A stretch of DNA of 64,000 nt, taken from the NCBI GenBank assembly GCA_030248295.1, contig JASANH010000751.1, positions 248,001 to 312,000 on the forward strand, written 5' to 3'. The DNA is from Mesodorylaimus sp. YZB2_4. Lineage: Eukaryota > Nematoda > Enoplea > Dorylaimida > Dorylaimidae. How positions within the stretch are numbered: position 1 is the first letter of the stretch; each line of letters opens with the position of its first letter. The translations under genes were made by a program, and so were the position numbers. The notes below the pieces were generated by a model. The model searched no databases and was not told the origin of the DNA. It worked only from the letters and a program-made list of their open reading frames with translations. Of the stretch, positions 11,801-22,934 are shown piece after piece.

Positions 11801-14800
11801 AATCCGAACGGCGCAACTCGTAAGCGGCGCAACTGGGTATTTCCCTGACCAACATCAGAAGTTTCTTATGTATCGCAGCCCTGACCAAGAGACCATAGTT
11901 CTATTCTCGCAAGCCCGCTCTCACTATTCAGAGAGAGAAGTGGTCTTCGACAGTGATTTACAGTCCTTCACACCAGTGGAATTTCACACATGGTGGTTCT
12001 AATTCTTCTCTGGTGGAAGTTGGTTCTCAAACAAACACCAACCAGGAATGTTCCACCCTTCTCGCCCAGAATCATCCCGGGACACTGGCGCCCTCAGCAG
12101 AGGTGCTCCTAGTCAGTGAGAGCTGGTCGCCCCATGGCCTCGCTCATCATGCCATGATTGCTGGCCAGCTTTGGAAAAACTGTGTTGCAAGTCCGAATGG
12201 GGGGGTGGACAGGGGGGGGGGGGGGGGGGGTGGATCTACAAAACTTAAAAGATAATTCAACAAAAATGAGATACAGATTTTAGAAAATGTTATCCCAACA
12301 AAGATTAGCTGGATACTGGATACAGTTTTGCCAAATTTGCATGTCGATTTTTTCATGCCGCATCCATTTCCAGTATGCGAATCCACTTTTATGCAGTAAA
12401 AATTCTGTAGTCGAAAAAGTACAGCCTTGCGTCTGTAAATTTACTGACCGCCTATTTGATATTTTCCTAGTTAATCAATGAACATCATTTCCAAGACAGC
12501 AGCCAGGTACTTTTATTTCCGTTCAAAATTCAGTGAAGAAGAGGGATCCACCCCCTGGCTTAAATGGTGAAAAAGAAATCAAGGCCTCCTCCGCTCCTTT
12601 GACTTCATGAAAAAGCCACAAAATTCAAATGGCTGACAGAAAAGCGCCTTCAATCAGTCGAACGTGATCCTCGTCATTGGAGGGCTTCAGTCGCAAGTGC
12701 CTTGCTCCAGTCAGACTCTCGCTGACTTCGGTCAGTCACACCCTCGCCTATGCTTACCTGCAAAACGACTGCACTGCAAAGATGATGAGTAAACTGTGGG
12801 AAAACGAGTAAACAGGTGCCCTATTGGCATGTCCCTCCACTTATGCAGACTACTCTTCCCCCAGCATCTATGGAATAGAGTAATTGAATGCACAGCACTT
12901 GCAGATTATCCGAAATTTCAACTCCTCAACCAGAAAATGATAAATTCCCAAGTCAACTGTGGCACAACACGAATTCTGACTACCGCTGGCTAACTTACAT
13001 CAGACCTACATTTTGCAAGAGGTGCCTTTCTTTCCTCAAACTTGTCTGATCCCATATCTCCTATTAGAGTCCATCAGCTATACGAGTTGCATTCTATATT
13101 TTACAAACTCCATATTTTGCAGTCACACCTCTTCAAGACACTTACCGCAACAAAGTGATACGCAGTCGGTACTATTTTCACGTAATATTGAAACATACTA
13201 CCACCTGAAAACAATTCATTCTTACACATTCAAATATTTAAATTTCCCGCGCGCTACAGTAAGCTACTTATTCATACACACGTGCGCGTAAGCATCTCAG
13301 CCCCCCCCCCCCCGGGCGGGTGGCCTATCCTATTTTTTTCGCACAATCCGCAGGTATCGGAAATTCCTAAACTCAGTTTCCGTAAAACATTTATTTCTAA
13401 AAAATTATTGATAAATCATCGAAAAAGTCATGCCTTCATCATCGATTCCATCCACTTACGGTCAACACCCGAGCTGTTTCGAAAGAGTCAAAGTCGGATT
13501 CGTTATGGGCGGACTCGTCGGTTTGGCATCGGGCGTATTACTTGGAGGAGCAGGAGCATGGCAGTAGGTCGAAATTTCATATAAACTAGATTTAACACTT
13601 CGAAATTTTTAATTTTTTTACAAGTGTTTCACAATTTTTTTATGGAAAACGAATCCTAGCGAAAAATAAAGAAATGATGAAATCGCCGATTTTTTCTCAT
13701 TTTATGAACAGCTCTCGGAAATTGCGTCTTCCATCCCCCGCTTATTCTGTTTCAAATTTATATACAAATTAAAATTTATAATTTGCTAACTCTCCAAAAA
13801 ATCTGCCTTATTTCCTCCCCCAAAAATATTATTTTTCCAGACAAGGTCTCCGAGGACGAGCGATGCTTCGATTATTGGGCAAAACCATGTTGCAAGCTGG
13901 CGCAACTTTCGGCACATTTATGGGCGTCGGTTCAGCTCTTCGATGTTAGAAAAGTATATTCAGTTCGAATTTTTTTTTTCAACTTTTCAATTGTTTCGCA
14001 ATTTTAGGCTCAGATTTTCATTATTCGGAGAAAAAAATCGTGAACTTGGATTTATCGATGTTGAATGTTATCAAGCTTGTAGTTTCGTCGAATTTAGTTC
14101 CTATTTCCTTAAAATTTTTGAACCCTACGTAATAGATATTCGTAGAAAAATGGTAATTTTTCTGATTCGAAAACGCAAATTACAAATGTCATTTTTTTCG
14201 TTTTTTCGCTTGCTTGGAAAAATCGCATTTACATTCGACGTGCGACTTACCAGTCGGATCCGATGCGAAATGACCATCTAAAGGGTAGGTTTTTCCAGGA
14301 TACGGTTCGCCAAAGGAGAAGTGAATAATTTTATGGCTAGTATTAAACTAAAACGCAACATTTGTAAAAGAATTTTCAAATAAAAAAAACCTCACTTTTT
14401 CAGGGCCCAATGCATGTAAATCGTGCACATGCGCGTGTTTTTCGCTAATCGTTTTTCCCGGCGCGATATGAAAATTTCCGCCGACCTAAAACGCAGTTTT
14501 CTACTTTTCTGGCAATCGAAAAAAAATGAGTCAAAATTACTTTTGCCACTTGTATCGTGCCATGGACTTGACATCCTTCATCTTCGTATTCTTCCAATTT
14601 TTTAATCCACGATTCTCCTTTACATTGCTCGATTCGTTCTAAATCGTGCAATGCCCATCCTTTTTCGCTGTACGCTTTTCGAACATCGTCGCAGGTCTCG
14701 CAACATTTTCTATGTTCAGTTTCGGCGCCGTAACAACTAGCGCATTGTTTATTCGTCGTCGTTTCACTTTCTATTGGCTTCTTGGTTCCGATTTCTAAAA

Positions 14801-17800
14801 ATAACAGGATGTGTGGGATAGATGTCAGGTACTGGATCATAGTGGCTGGAGAACGCGTTGAGTTGGCTTGTGGTCGCGTGGTCACAGATCACTGATATCT
14901 GTGGTCCATAGGAGCGATTTTGGATGTCTAGTGCTGTTGGCTGCGATCACAGATATCTCTGGTTCATGGCCAGTGATCACGGATACCATGTCAAAGATCA
15001 CTGGTCTGTGGTCCATGGATATTTACCACAGATATCCATAGGCACGGATATCTGTGGACAGCGATCACAGATATCTGTAATTCTCAGTAACGGATATCTG
15101 TGGCTAGGGATCACAGATATCCATGTCACAGATCACTGATATCTGTGGTCCATAGGAGCGAATTTGGATATCTAGTGCTGTTGACTGCGATAACAGATAT
15201 CTCTGGTTCATGGCCAGTGATCACGGATACCATGTCAAAGATCACTGGTCTGTGGTCCATGGATATTTACCACAGATATCCATAGGCACGGATATCTGTG
15301 GACAGCGATCACAGATATCCGGAATTCTCAGCAACGGATATCTGTGGCTAGGGATCACAGAAATCTGGTGTCTATGAATATCCATGGCCAAGATCACGGA
15401 TATCAGCAGTCAGCGATTATGGATATTTATGGCTGTGATTACTGACGTCAGTGGTCCATGGATATCCATGACCATGACAAAGATATCAGTAGTCGACGTC
15501 CGCAATCACAGATATTTGGTCCATAGTCAATGATCACACATATCCGTCATCATTGCTGACAAACAGATATCCATGCAAGATGACGAATATCTGTCGCCCA
15601 TGGTCGGCGATCATGGATATCGATGGCTGAGATGGCTGATATCCCTGGTTCATGCCCGACGATCACCACGCTTAATAACGGATATCCGCGGCTAGGATCA
15701 CAGATATCTGCGAACCACGGCGACAAACCAGGGATATCAGCGATCACAGCTATCGATACCATGATCGTCAAATATGGACAACAAATATTCGGTTATCTAG
15801 TATAAACATCCGTTACATGAATTGAAAAAATTTCTGTGGACATTGACATGGATCTCAGTGATCGCTGTCCATGAACCACGCATATCAGTTATTACAGTCA
15901 TGGATCTCCATGATCGCTCCTATGGACTACAGATATCTGATTCCCAGCTGTGGCTGTCTGTCATCAAGTGTCGACATCGCAGATATTGGTGCTCCATAGC
16001 TGGGATATCCATGGCTGTGGATCAGATATCTGATAAATGACCATGCCACGATCGCGGATATCGGTGGTTCATGGCCAACGATCAGCGATATCCATGGCCC
16101 TGATAAAGGATATCAGCGGTCTATAGGAGCGATCATGGATATCTGGGACTATTGCATGTGAATAAAGATATCCGTGGGTCATAATTGGCAATCTCAGATA
16201 TCAGTGTCCATGATCACTGAAATCTGTGGTCCATGGACATTCACCTGGAGATCCGTGGCCTCTATGGTCTGTGGTCAGCGATCACAAATATCCATGGCTG
16301 TTACCACGAAAAATAAAAAGCCAATGACAACAGATATCGATGATGATTGGACGGATGTCTGTGGCTAGGGACATAGTTATCTGTGGTCTGCAGTGACCAT
16401 GGGTATCCATTATCAAGGCCACGATCACAGATATCTGTGGTCCGTGCTCAGTGATCACAGTCACCGTGCGTCCATTGTAAGAAGCCATCTTTAGGGGAAG
16501 TCACCAAATGGACAGGGCAGGATTCGTGAGTGTCTCAACAACCCGCGGAAAACATTCTTCGAAACCAAACTAACCAATCTTACCAATTTTATGGGATCCG
16601 CCAGTGATAGTGTCACCATTCTTGTCCAGCCGCTTTTTCCAGACATTGTGAGACACGTCGCTTTGATGTTCGCCCGACACGTCCATCGCATCCACTGATA
16701 CGACTGCAATGGAAACCCTATGGCGCACTGCATGCTGCCTGGAACCATTGGCAGCTGTCCGCCATGAAGTGGGAGCATGGACCAGGGGTGCCAATCTGTG
16801 GCCATCAGTGCCTGAGGTCACTGATCGTTGATAGTGTGCGATTGGTGTTCTCTGACCATGGTCACTTGTGGTCACTGATCATGCAGTGGGCACATGCATG
16901 CAGCGATCAGCACTGATCACATCACAGTGATACTGCAGTGATCACTGCATGCATTTGCTCCTGTGATGTGAGCACCTGTGATCAATGACCCCAGGTGATG
17001 TGATCACTGCTGATCATGTGTGATCGCTTCACACAGTCCAGATGCATACACATGTGGTACGCGTGCATACCTACATCTAGCCTCATCCCCATGACCACTG
17101 GTATTACAAGCATAGTCTGCGTCAACTGACCATGATACCCGTGATCATGATAACACGCACACATGAAGCCCACGGTCACATCACTGTCACCTAGCTAACT
17201 GACCATTGGATGGGATCCCACCCTAGGCCACCGTTGATGATCATGCGCTGTGATTGCTAACAATGAGTGATCAGTGGTCAAGGCTCATGTGCATCTGTGT
17301 GATGGCTCTCGTGACTGGCACGCCATAGAGAGTGGAGACATTAGTCGATACTTTCTCCAGGATGGGAGACGTTAACCTCTCGGGTTGATGTTTCAGCCGT
17401 TGGCATAGTCGCAAGACTCGCCTGCTCCAATCGGAAACCTCCCTCCTGCGCCCGCCAGGCTTGGTTACGTGTTCGCCGATCATATGCACCTCCACAAGAC
17501 TCCCCATCCAACCAAAGCTGTATACCCACACAAGCACGGCACTTACATGGGCAAGGTAATCGTGGGAAGACAACGTCGAATACGATCTGCACTTTCTCCT
17601 CGCCAGATGACGTGTCAACAAACAATGTCTCCTCGATATCAGTTCGCAGAAAATAGTGCAGTTCGGACACAAATAGCAGGGTCATGATAACCGCACTGAT
17701 AAGGGTCACTGAAACAAGATCACCTTCACAACTCACGTGCGACTGGTTGTCGCTGTCATACTACAGCAAGACATCGCCTTAGTGCATGCACGTAGGTCAG

Positions 17801-19097
17801 TATCCCACTGATAAGATCATGCACTGTATGACAGCTATGTAGGTCTACTGATAAGCATTGTCAGGATGGTCACACTGGCACCACCATCGTCATGAATTAT
17901 CAGTAAGTAGACAGTCATATCCGATAAATTTGCTGATTATGCAAACTGACACGAACTGATAACCTTATAAGTATTCCACGGATAAGATCACACACTAACT
18001 GGCACTGCGGAGTGACTGGGTCTACTGATAAGCACTGCCAAAGATGGCCGCACTGACACCACCATCGTCATTACTTATCTGTAAGTGAACAGTCGAATAA
18101 CATAGTGATCATACAAAGTGACAAGAACTGATAACCTCATCAGCATTTCACCGATAATATCACACACTACCTGGCACTGTGTAGTGACTGGGTCTACTGA
18201 TAAGCACTGCCAAGGATTTCCAAATGGATTTTTATCTAAGCTATCAACAAAACCAGTATACTGATGAGCGCATTAGCATAAAATCCGAGGCCTGCTTACC
18301 AAGACAGCTGATAAGGACTGATAAGCTTATCACAGCACCTAAACTATGACTTTTCTCATCTAGTTCGCAAACAATACAAAATTGTTAGTTAACATGGAAT
18401 GATAAAAATTATATTTCCAACAACTGATAAGCTCAAGTCTTATCAACCTAAACCCTCTGACAAAAAACTGATCAGCGCTTTTCAACGAACACACTGATAA
18501 GGGATACTGCACTGATATATCCATGTATTATCAGCTAGGTTATACCATGCAAAAAATGATAAGCCCGCTCAAAAATAAACAGATCAGAACTTCAGGGGCT
18601 TATCAGAGCTTATCAGCTAAGTGGGTTGTCTGCAGGTAAACTGATAAGGGATACTATACGGATAAGCTCACGCACTATCTGCTGGCTTATACATTATGCA
18701 GAAACGATAAGGTATCTCACAATAAACTAAGAAAACTCTTGACAGCAAGCATACTGGTAAGAGATACTGCCCTGATAAGCCAACGTCTTATCAGACACCT
18801 TACACATCATGCAGAAAATGATGTTTCCCTCTTGATTAACTAATAAGGTCTTATCAGTGAGATTATCAGCAAACATACTGATAAGCTTATCACACTGGTC
18901 GTATTAGCCATGGCACAAAAAACACGCATTATCAGTGATTACATAATCCAGCCCAGCACTATTTATTATCAGCTGCCTCCACCCTTCTTATCACTGGCTC
19001 ACTCACCCGCTCCACCCGTCAATGTTTTTATGCGAAAATCGTCCAATGGTTTCGAATATGCATCGAATTGACGCAATTTATTAAAAAGTGCGCTCAT
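8828..19097 (-). CDS. ERGIC3: ERGIC3 (Erv46) cargo receptor, last exon not found
   Basis: Eight exons read 5' to 3' on the minus strand: 19007-19097, 17547-17708, 16584-16703, 14541-14794, 14396-14485, 14251-14347, 13146-13204 and 8828-8970. All junctions agree in phase and give 338 residues. Family landmarks in order: MSALFNKLRQFDAY start, first membrane span VTLISAVIMTLLFVSELHYF, VDAMDVSGEHQ, the cysteine block CASCYGAE...CCETCDDVRKAY with EGCQVHG, GNFHIAPGK, FSFGEPYPG, MFQYYVKIVPT and LPGMFVLYEFSPLMVKL. ERGIC3 (yeast Erv46) cycles between ER and Golgi with Erv41 and retrieves cargo. Relatives have about 380 residues, so roughly 45 residues with the second membrane span are missing. The partial codon AG after exon 8 needs a downstream exon that I could not locate. 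Introns are up to 4.2 kb and repeat-filled. A TTTTTCAG acceptor lies 11 bases before the ATG. Confidence 0.95.
9895..10745. mobile_element. Long fold-back element in an ERGIC3 intron
   Basis: Two arms of about 390 bp are reverse complements. The left tip (CACTTTTGTTT at ~9908, TAAGCGGACTCGACTGTAATCG at ~9937) matches the right tip (CAGTCAAGTCCGCTTA at ~10690, AACAAAAGTGCAGT at ~10731). The middle (10215-10400) is packed with GATCACTGATCA palindromes. No open frame is present. This is a non-autonomous fold-back DNA transposon or a large palindrome in the intron between ERGIC3 exons 7 and 8. Confidence 0.75.
11310..11690 (+). repeat. Dispersed repeat, copy 1 (inverted copy at 29.5 kb)
   Basis: This stretch begins with CGGATCGG-rich sequence, then AAATCCCGTTTTTCTC, an ATCCCCATC segment and GGATCGTTCGATG. 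The same blocks occur in reverse order and orientation at 29525-29865. It has no coding capacity and is an interspersed repeat of unknown class. From 11700 to 11850 follows a GGCGCAA word repeated about ten times. Confidence 0.55.
12207..12231. repeat. Poly-G tract
   Basis: An almost pure run of G, broken only near its start. Similar C runs occur at 13302-13315 and 22370-22505. Such tracts often mark assembly weak points. Confidence 0.8.
13237..13250. promoter_or_regulatory. E2F/CHR composite site before ROMO1
   Basis: TTTAAATTTCCCGC joins a TTTAAA CHR-like half to a TTTCCCGC E2F half, 180 bases before the ROMO1 start codon. It is one of the repeated composite motifs in the window. A regulatory role is inferred from resemblance and position. 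Confidence 0.4.
13430..13949 (+). CDS. ROMO1: ROMO1, mitochondrial inner-membrane protein, nested gene
   Basis: Two exons, 13430-13563 and 13841-13949, join with a split CAA codon (donor GTAGGT, acceptor TTTTCCAG) and give 80 residues. Human ROMO1 has 79. The protein starts MPSSSSIPSTYGQHPSCFERVKVGF, keeps the Gly-rich first span (VMGGLVGLASGVLLGGAGA), the basic LRGRAMLR turn, the second span GKTMLQAGATFGTFMGVG and the hallmark ALRC C-terminus. ROMO1/Mgr2 is a small inner mitochondrial membrane protein that promotes reactive oxygen species formation and lateral sorting at the TIM23 translocase. The whole gene lies inside the 1.05-kb intron between ERGIC3 exons 6 and 7, on the opposite strand. 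Its exon 1 starts 225 bp past ERGIC3 exon 7. The call is very secure. Confidence 0.96.
14822..16480. repeat. GATATC-rich satellite-like array in an ERGIC3 intron
   Basis: About 34 copies of GATATC, mostly in the context CAGATATCTG or GGATATCCATG, lie 20-80 bases apart over 1.65 kb. Within it a tandem duplication of 244 bp is nearly perfect (14881-15124 and 15125-15368). The spacing of the rest is irregular, so this is a degenerate, short-motif array rather than a clean satellite. It fills the intron between ERGIC3 exons 3 and 4. Confidence 0.8.
17690..19005. repeat. CTGATAAG-rich array in ERGIC3 intron 1
   Basis: About twenty copies of TGATAAG, on both strands, occur within 1.3 kb, many as CTGATAAG. 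A ~174-bp unit (CTGATAAGCACTGCCAA ... CACACTA) is repeated in tandem from about 17850 to 18220. TGATAA is the core bound by GATA factors, so the array is either repeat debris or a homotypic site cluster in the first intron. Confidence 0.75.
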
Positions 19098-19399
19098 TAT
19101 TGGCTTCTCTGAAAAACGTGTTGAAGAGTTCAATTTTAAAATTCAAAAATTATGCAAAAATATTTTGGTCATTCATTTTTCCAATCATCAATAAATTTAA
19201 CTCATATTACACAACTTTTACTTTTTACACAAGCAAATTCATAATTGATAAGGTGATAAGCAACAAATCAGACACTCCACAAAAAATGAGCAGAAGTACG
19301 AAAAATCGAAGCGATCGATTGGCCAGAGCGAAAAACGATCAATCGATAAATCACACGATCGAGTCAAAATTTCACGAAAATAAAAAATGGACGGCTTAG

Positions 19400-19915
19400 A
19401 ATTCACCATCAGACAATAGGAAAATCAAATGCCCGCGGGAGCATCGATAGGTCAAAACTAGAAATCGATTGTCGATCATCTATGATCAATCGATCTTGCG
19501 ATCAAGGGATCGATTATACATGATCAATCGAAGAAACGATCAGGGAGAAAAATATCCACTAAGCGAAGCCGTAATATGATCAGATATTGAAGACAGCATC
19601 GATTAAACACGGCTATGGATCGAAAAATCGATGATCAATGATAGATCATGGATCATCGATGATTGATCATCATTGATCAATCGGAAAATCGAACTCCAGA
19701 AAAATGTCAATTTGACCAAGGCATAACATAATCATGCATTGACAAAAGCATCGATTAGTCGTATAGAAATCGATAATCGATCATCCATGATCGATAAATT
19801 AACCGATCAATCGATCGATTGTGAGAAAAATGTCCATCAAACTACGCTATACCAGAATAAGACGGAGAAAATCAATAAATTATCGATCGGTTTGAAATCA
19901 ATCGATAATGAATGC
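19400..19915. repeat. GATCAATCGAT-rich segment
   Basis: Words such as GATCAATCGAT, ATCGATGATC and GATCATCGATG recur many times, without a fixed period. No gene is seen. A similar patch follows the Tribbles gene at 3700-3960. Confidence 0.55.
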
Positions 19916-19917
19916 AA

Positions 19918-20574
19918 TTACAATTCGCCCCGATCTCCTTTCACCATTTTTCCATCATTTTCATTATCTTTTAAACAAGTTTGATCATCATTTTTCAATA
20001 CTCGATCTTGACATAAATATTTAATCAATGATTCTCGTCTCGGATCCTGATCATCGTAGAAATACCAATTTTGTAAATCTTCTTCATATTTTTCAATAAT
20101 TTGCTCGCATTCGGCTTTCATTTGCGTCACTTCGACACTAGGCGAGTCCCACAATTCGTAGGGGATACCTAATTCAACTTGCACACCTTTTTCAACTAAT
20201 CCGTGCAATGTTTTCATTGTTTCACTTCGACCTTTCGCAAATCGTCGACTATCTTTAAATTCTTTATGTAAATTATAATTTAATAAACGTTCACATAAAT
20301 TTTCAATTGTTTCAACAAAACGTAATTCCGAATGACGATATTTCGTTTTGATTTGTTTTTTATTTTGATCCAAAGAATTTTTTGTCAATAAAATTTCATT
20401 CGTACGTCCAGTTTCATCTAATCGATTTAATAATTCTAAAGCGACGAATTTACATGTTTCGCATTTTGTGGGTAATTCCACTAAATTATCGATATTATTG
20501 GAAATTGAAAAATTTAAGAAAAAAGAAAAGAAAATAATTGATTGATATTGAAGAAAAAATTTGAATTTTTTCAT
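19918..20574 (-). CDS. CNPY: Canopy-family ER protein (CNPY3/CNPY4 type)
   Basis: A single-exon frame of 218 residues. The start is followed by a signal peptide (MKKFKFFLQYQSIIFFSFFLN, about 25 residues). The mature part has the canopy saposin-like domain: CETCKFVALELLNRLDETGRTNEIL, then NLCERLLNY, the family block RFAKGRSETMKTLHGLVEKGVQVELGIPYELWDSPSVEV and a final Cys pair (LCQDR, QTCLKD). Order and spacing match vertebrate CNPY3/4, ER-lumen co-chaperones that help Toll-like receptors fold. The protein ends in GEL, a weak match to ER-retention tails. It starts only 19 bases after the MED31 stop on the same strand, with no AG between, so the two are probably co-transcribed. The call is secure; which paralogue it is cannot be told. 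Confidence 0.93.
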   Translation of the reverse strand: MKKFKFFLQYQSIIFFSFFLNFSISNNIDNLVELPTKCETCKFVALELLNRLDETGRTNEILLTKNSLDQNKKQIKTKYRHSELRFVETIENLCERLLNYNLHKEFKDSRRFAKGRSETMKTLHGLVEKGVQVELGIPYELWDSPSVEVTQMKAECEQIIEKYEEDLQNWYFYDDQDPRRESLIKYLCQDRVLKNDDQTCLKDNENDGKMVKGDRGEL

Positions 20575-20593
20575 TTCGTAAGTATGAAAAGTT

Positions 20594-21189
20594 TTAATTA
20601 GTTGTTAAATGTACGGAATTGGATTGTTGAGTTGATTCGTCTTCGTTTTCAGTCGATAATGTTTGAAGACGCATTCGTTTCCGAACGTAATATTGCCATT
20701 GTAAAATCATTTGATCTTCGATAAATTTCGTATTTTGAACATTGGCGATTGCTTCGCGAAATTTGTCGTTTTGTAATAATTCCAAAAACGTCAAAGATTG
20801 CGGATATTTCAAGAATTTTGCGTATTCTGGACGCTTCCAATAAAGCAAATATTTAAGATAATTAATAAACGTTGGATTTTTGAAATAATCGCGCTGGGCC
20901 AAAACTGAAAAAAAGACGAAAATCGAAGATGGAACGCGAAGTAAATCTACAAAAAACCCGAACTGCCTTCAACAAAAAATCGGTATCAAAAGAGTGCAAA
21001 AATTCCTGCATTTCAGTAATTCAGTGAAATTAATACTGTAAACCGTTTTTGAAACTTACAATTCAAATAATTCGGATTAGCTAAGCACTGAACAAATTCC
21101 AATTCCACTTGAAAACGTATTTTCTGCTCGTCTTCTGTTTCCCCGCAAACTCCGGCTGCTGCGGCAGCGACGCCGAGCAAAGACGACAT
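20594..21189 (-). CDS. MED31: Mediator complex subunit 31 (SOH1)
   Basis: Two exons, 21060-21189 and 20594-20904, join with a split TTT codon (donor GTAAGT, acceptor TTTTTTTCAG) to give 146 residues, close to the 131 of human MED31. The conserved core is unmistakable: RFQVELEFVQCLANPNYLN, then LAQRDYFKNPTFINYLKYLLYWKRPEYAKFLKYPQSL, FLELLQ, and ILQWQYYVRKRMR. MED31 sits in the Mediator middle module and bridges transcription factors to RNA polymerase II. The N-terminal 16 residues are Ala-rich and variable, as in relatives. It is the upstream member of a tight pair with the canopy gene. Confidence 0.96.
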
Positions 21190-22934
21190 TAATCGAAAAT
21201 AATGGATCTACTCGATGATTTCGAATTTCTCTCCTACCTGCAGTGAATGAGATTAGTTTCCCTTCCTTCGAAGCGAGGAAACAGATTGACAGCTGGCAGG
21301 GGTGGGTGACAGCCGCGCACAAATTACGACGTGTCACTTTACTACTTACCTCAAACGGCGGGAATTTAAAATTCAAAAAGACTTTCGCGGGCAGCTCTTC
21401 TAAAAAAAAATGCTGAGGACTGTTCGCCATGAAGAAATTACTTGATATCCATGAGTGGGTGGAGCTATGCGGGCAATTCAAATGTTACATTTTCACAGTG
21501 TACCATAGCTGAATCATTTTTCCGATACCATCTGAAACTATACACCATTTTTCAGATGCAATCAGCCTCTGACAAGAACTACAGTATACATGTAGATCAT
21601 TCACGGGTCTCGCATGACTCAAAATTTGAATGTATTGCTGCAAGCCGCTTATGACAGCTTGACATGACGAAAAGTTCATCGCCCAAAGTCTTGTGCGCGT
21701 CGCACTCCAAAAATCGTTTTTTCAAAGAAAGCAGCGACTTCTGGCCAATTTTTGAAAAAAAAGCGGATAAGCCATAAGTTAGGAAAATTTTCGATACAAA
21801 TAGCGCACAGACTACAGTGAGGGGGAAGTTCTTTATTTAAAACTGTCATAAGCGTTTTGAAGCGGGAAATTTAAATTTTGCAATAAATGACATTTTTTAT
21901 GCGCTCGTGAAAAAGTTTTTGTCATTCACTTGTTTAGAAGTCGCAACGCAAAACAACAGGCACACTGGCTATAATCTATAATGTTGCACTTCAAAAAGTA
22001 TCCAGCATCATTAATTTCAGCCATAGAACAGCGGGAAATTCAAATGAGAAAGTCGATTTTACATCAATCGCAGTTATTAGTAAAACTCTGCAGCGTAATG
22101 CTTCAAGCCAAATTTTCTAACCACCATAAACTAAGTGACTGTTCTCACTCAACAAATTGCTCAAATTTCAAGTTTTATAAACTTTTTCGCATATTATTTT
22201 CAGCTATGCGGATGAAAAAACTGTTTTTCAGCGGAAAACTCAAATTCAATAATTGAGACAATAAATTTCGCACATTGAATGGTTTCACGTTCTGTTATTA
22301 CCATTCTGGAAAAAAAACATGCTGCACCAACGCACACAAACACAAGGCGCATTTATAAACAACAAAACACCCACACCCCCCCCCCAGGAGGAGCACACAC
22401 ACACACACAAGCCAACCGCCCCCACACCCCCCCCGGGGGGAGGAGAGGAGATTTTTACAACACCCCCCACCCCCCCAACCCCCCCACCCCCCCCCCCCCC
22501 CCCCCAAGCCTGTCACTATCAGTGTTCCAGTGGATAATTTGAGAAAATTTATTGAATGCACTGTAGATTTCTACCACTCAGAAAAAAAACCATGTCCGCA
22601 TTTGAAACTAGCCGAAAAAAACCAAAAGCCATTTAAATTTCCCGCCAAGATGTAAATCAAATTTTTAATTGCTGTAGGTTCTGCAATCCTTCTACAATCC
22701 TCCTGACATTCCTAAAAAATGCTTCACCACTCTGTGGTTTTTTCGTCTGCAAAATAAGAATTAGAATGTTTCAAAAGTGATCAATACAAAATCAACTGCA
22801 AAATGTAAGAATATCGATTTCTTGATACTTTTAGCAAATATGATCAGAACATGGAATAATACACAGCATTCTAGCATTTCCTCTAAAGTGCATGATTTGA
22901 TCCTGAGCTCAAACAAGTAGCAAGGGTAAGAGAA
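21190..22934. other. Intergenic region with E2F/CHR sites and a C-rich tract
   Basis: I see no coding exon. Composite E2F/CHR motifs lie at 21357-21370 (168 bases before the MED31 start), 21862-21875, 22031-22044 and 22632-22646. Positions 22335-22505 are CA-repeat and C-run low-complexity sequence that creates false Pro- and Gly-rich frames. Confidence 0.5.
21357..21370. promoter_or_regulatory. E2F/CHR composite site before MED31
   Basis: GGCGGGAATTTAAA combines an E2F-like GCGGGAA half and a TTTAAA CHR-like half, 168 bases before the MED31 start codon. It may control the MED31-CNPY pair. This is inferred from motif and position. Confidence 0.4.

Noticed and set aside
14877-15400. Frames with repeated SDHGYHV- or DICGQRS-like words
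   Set aside because: They arise from the GATATC array and its tandem duplication.
14822-19005. CRISPR-like array
   Set aside because: Repeats are degenerate and irregularly spaced, without unique spacers of equal length, and the genome is animal.
22279-22561. Pro-rich and Gly-rich frames on both strands
   Set aside because: They are produced by C runs and CA repeats.
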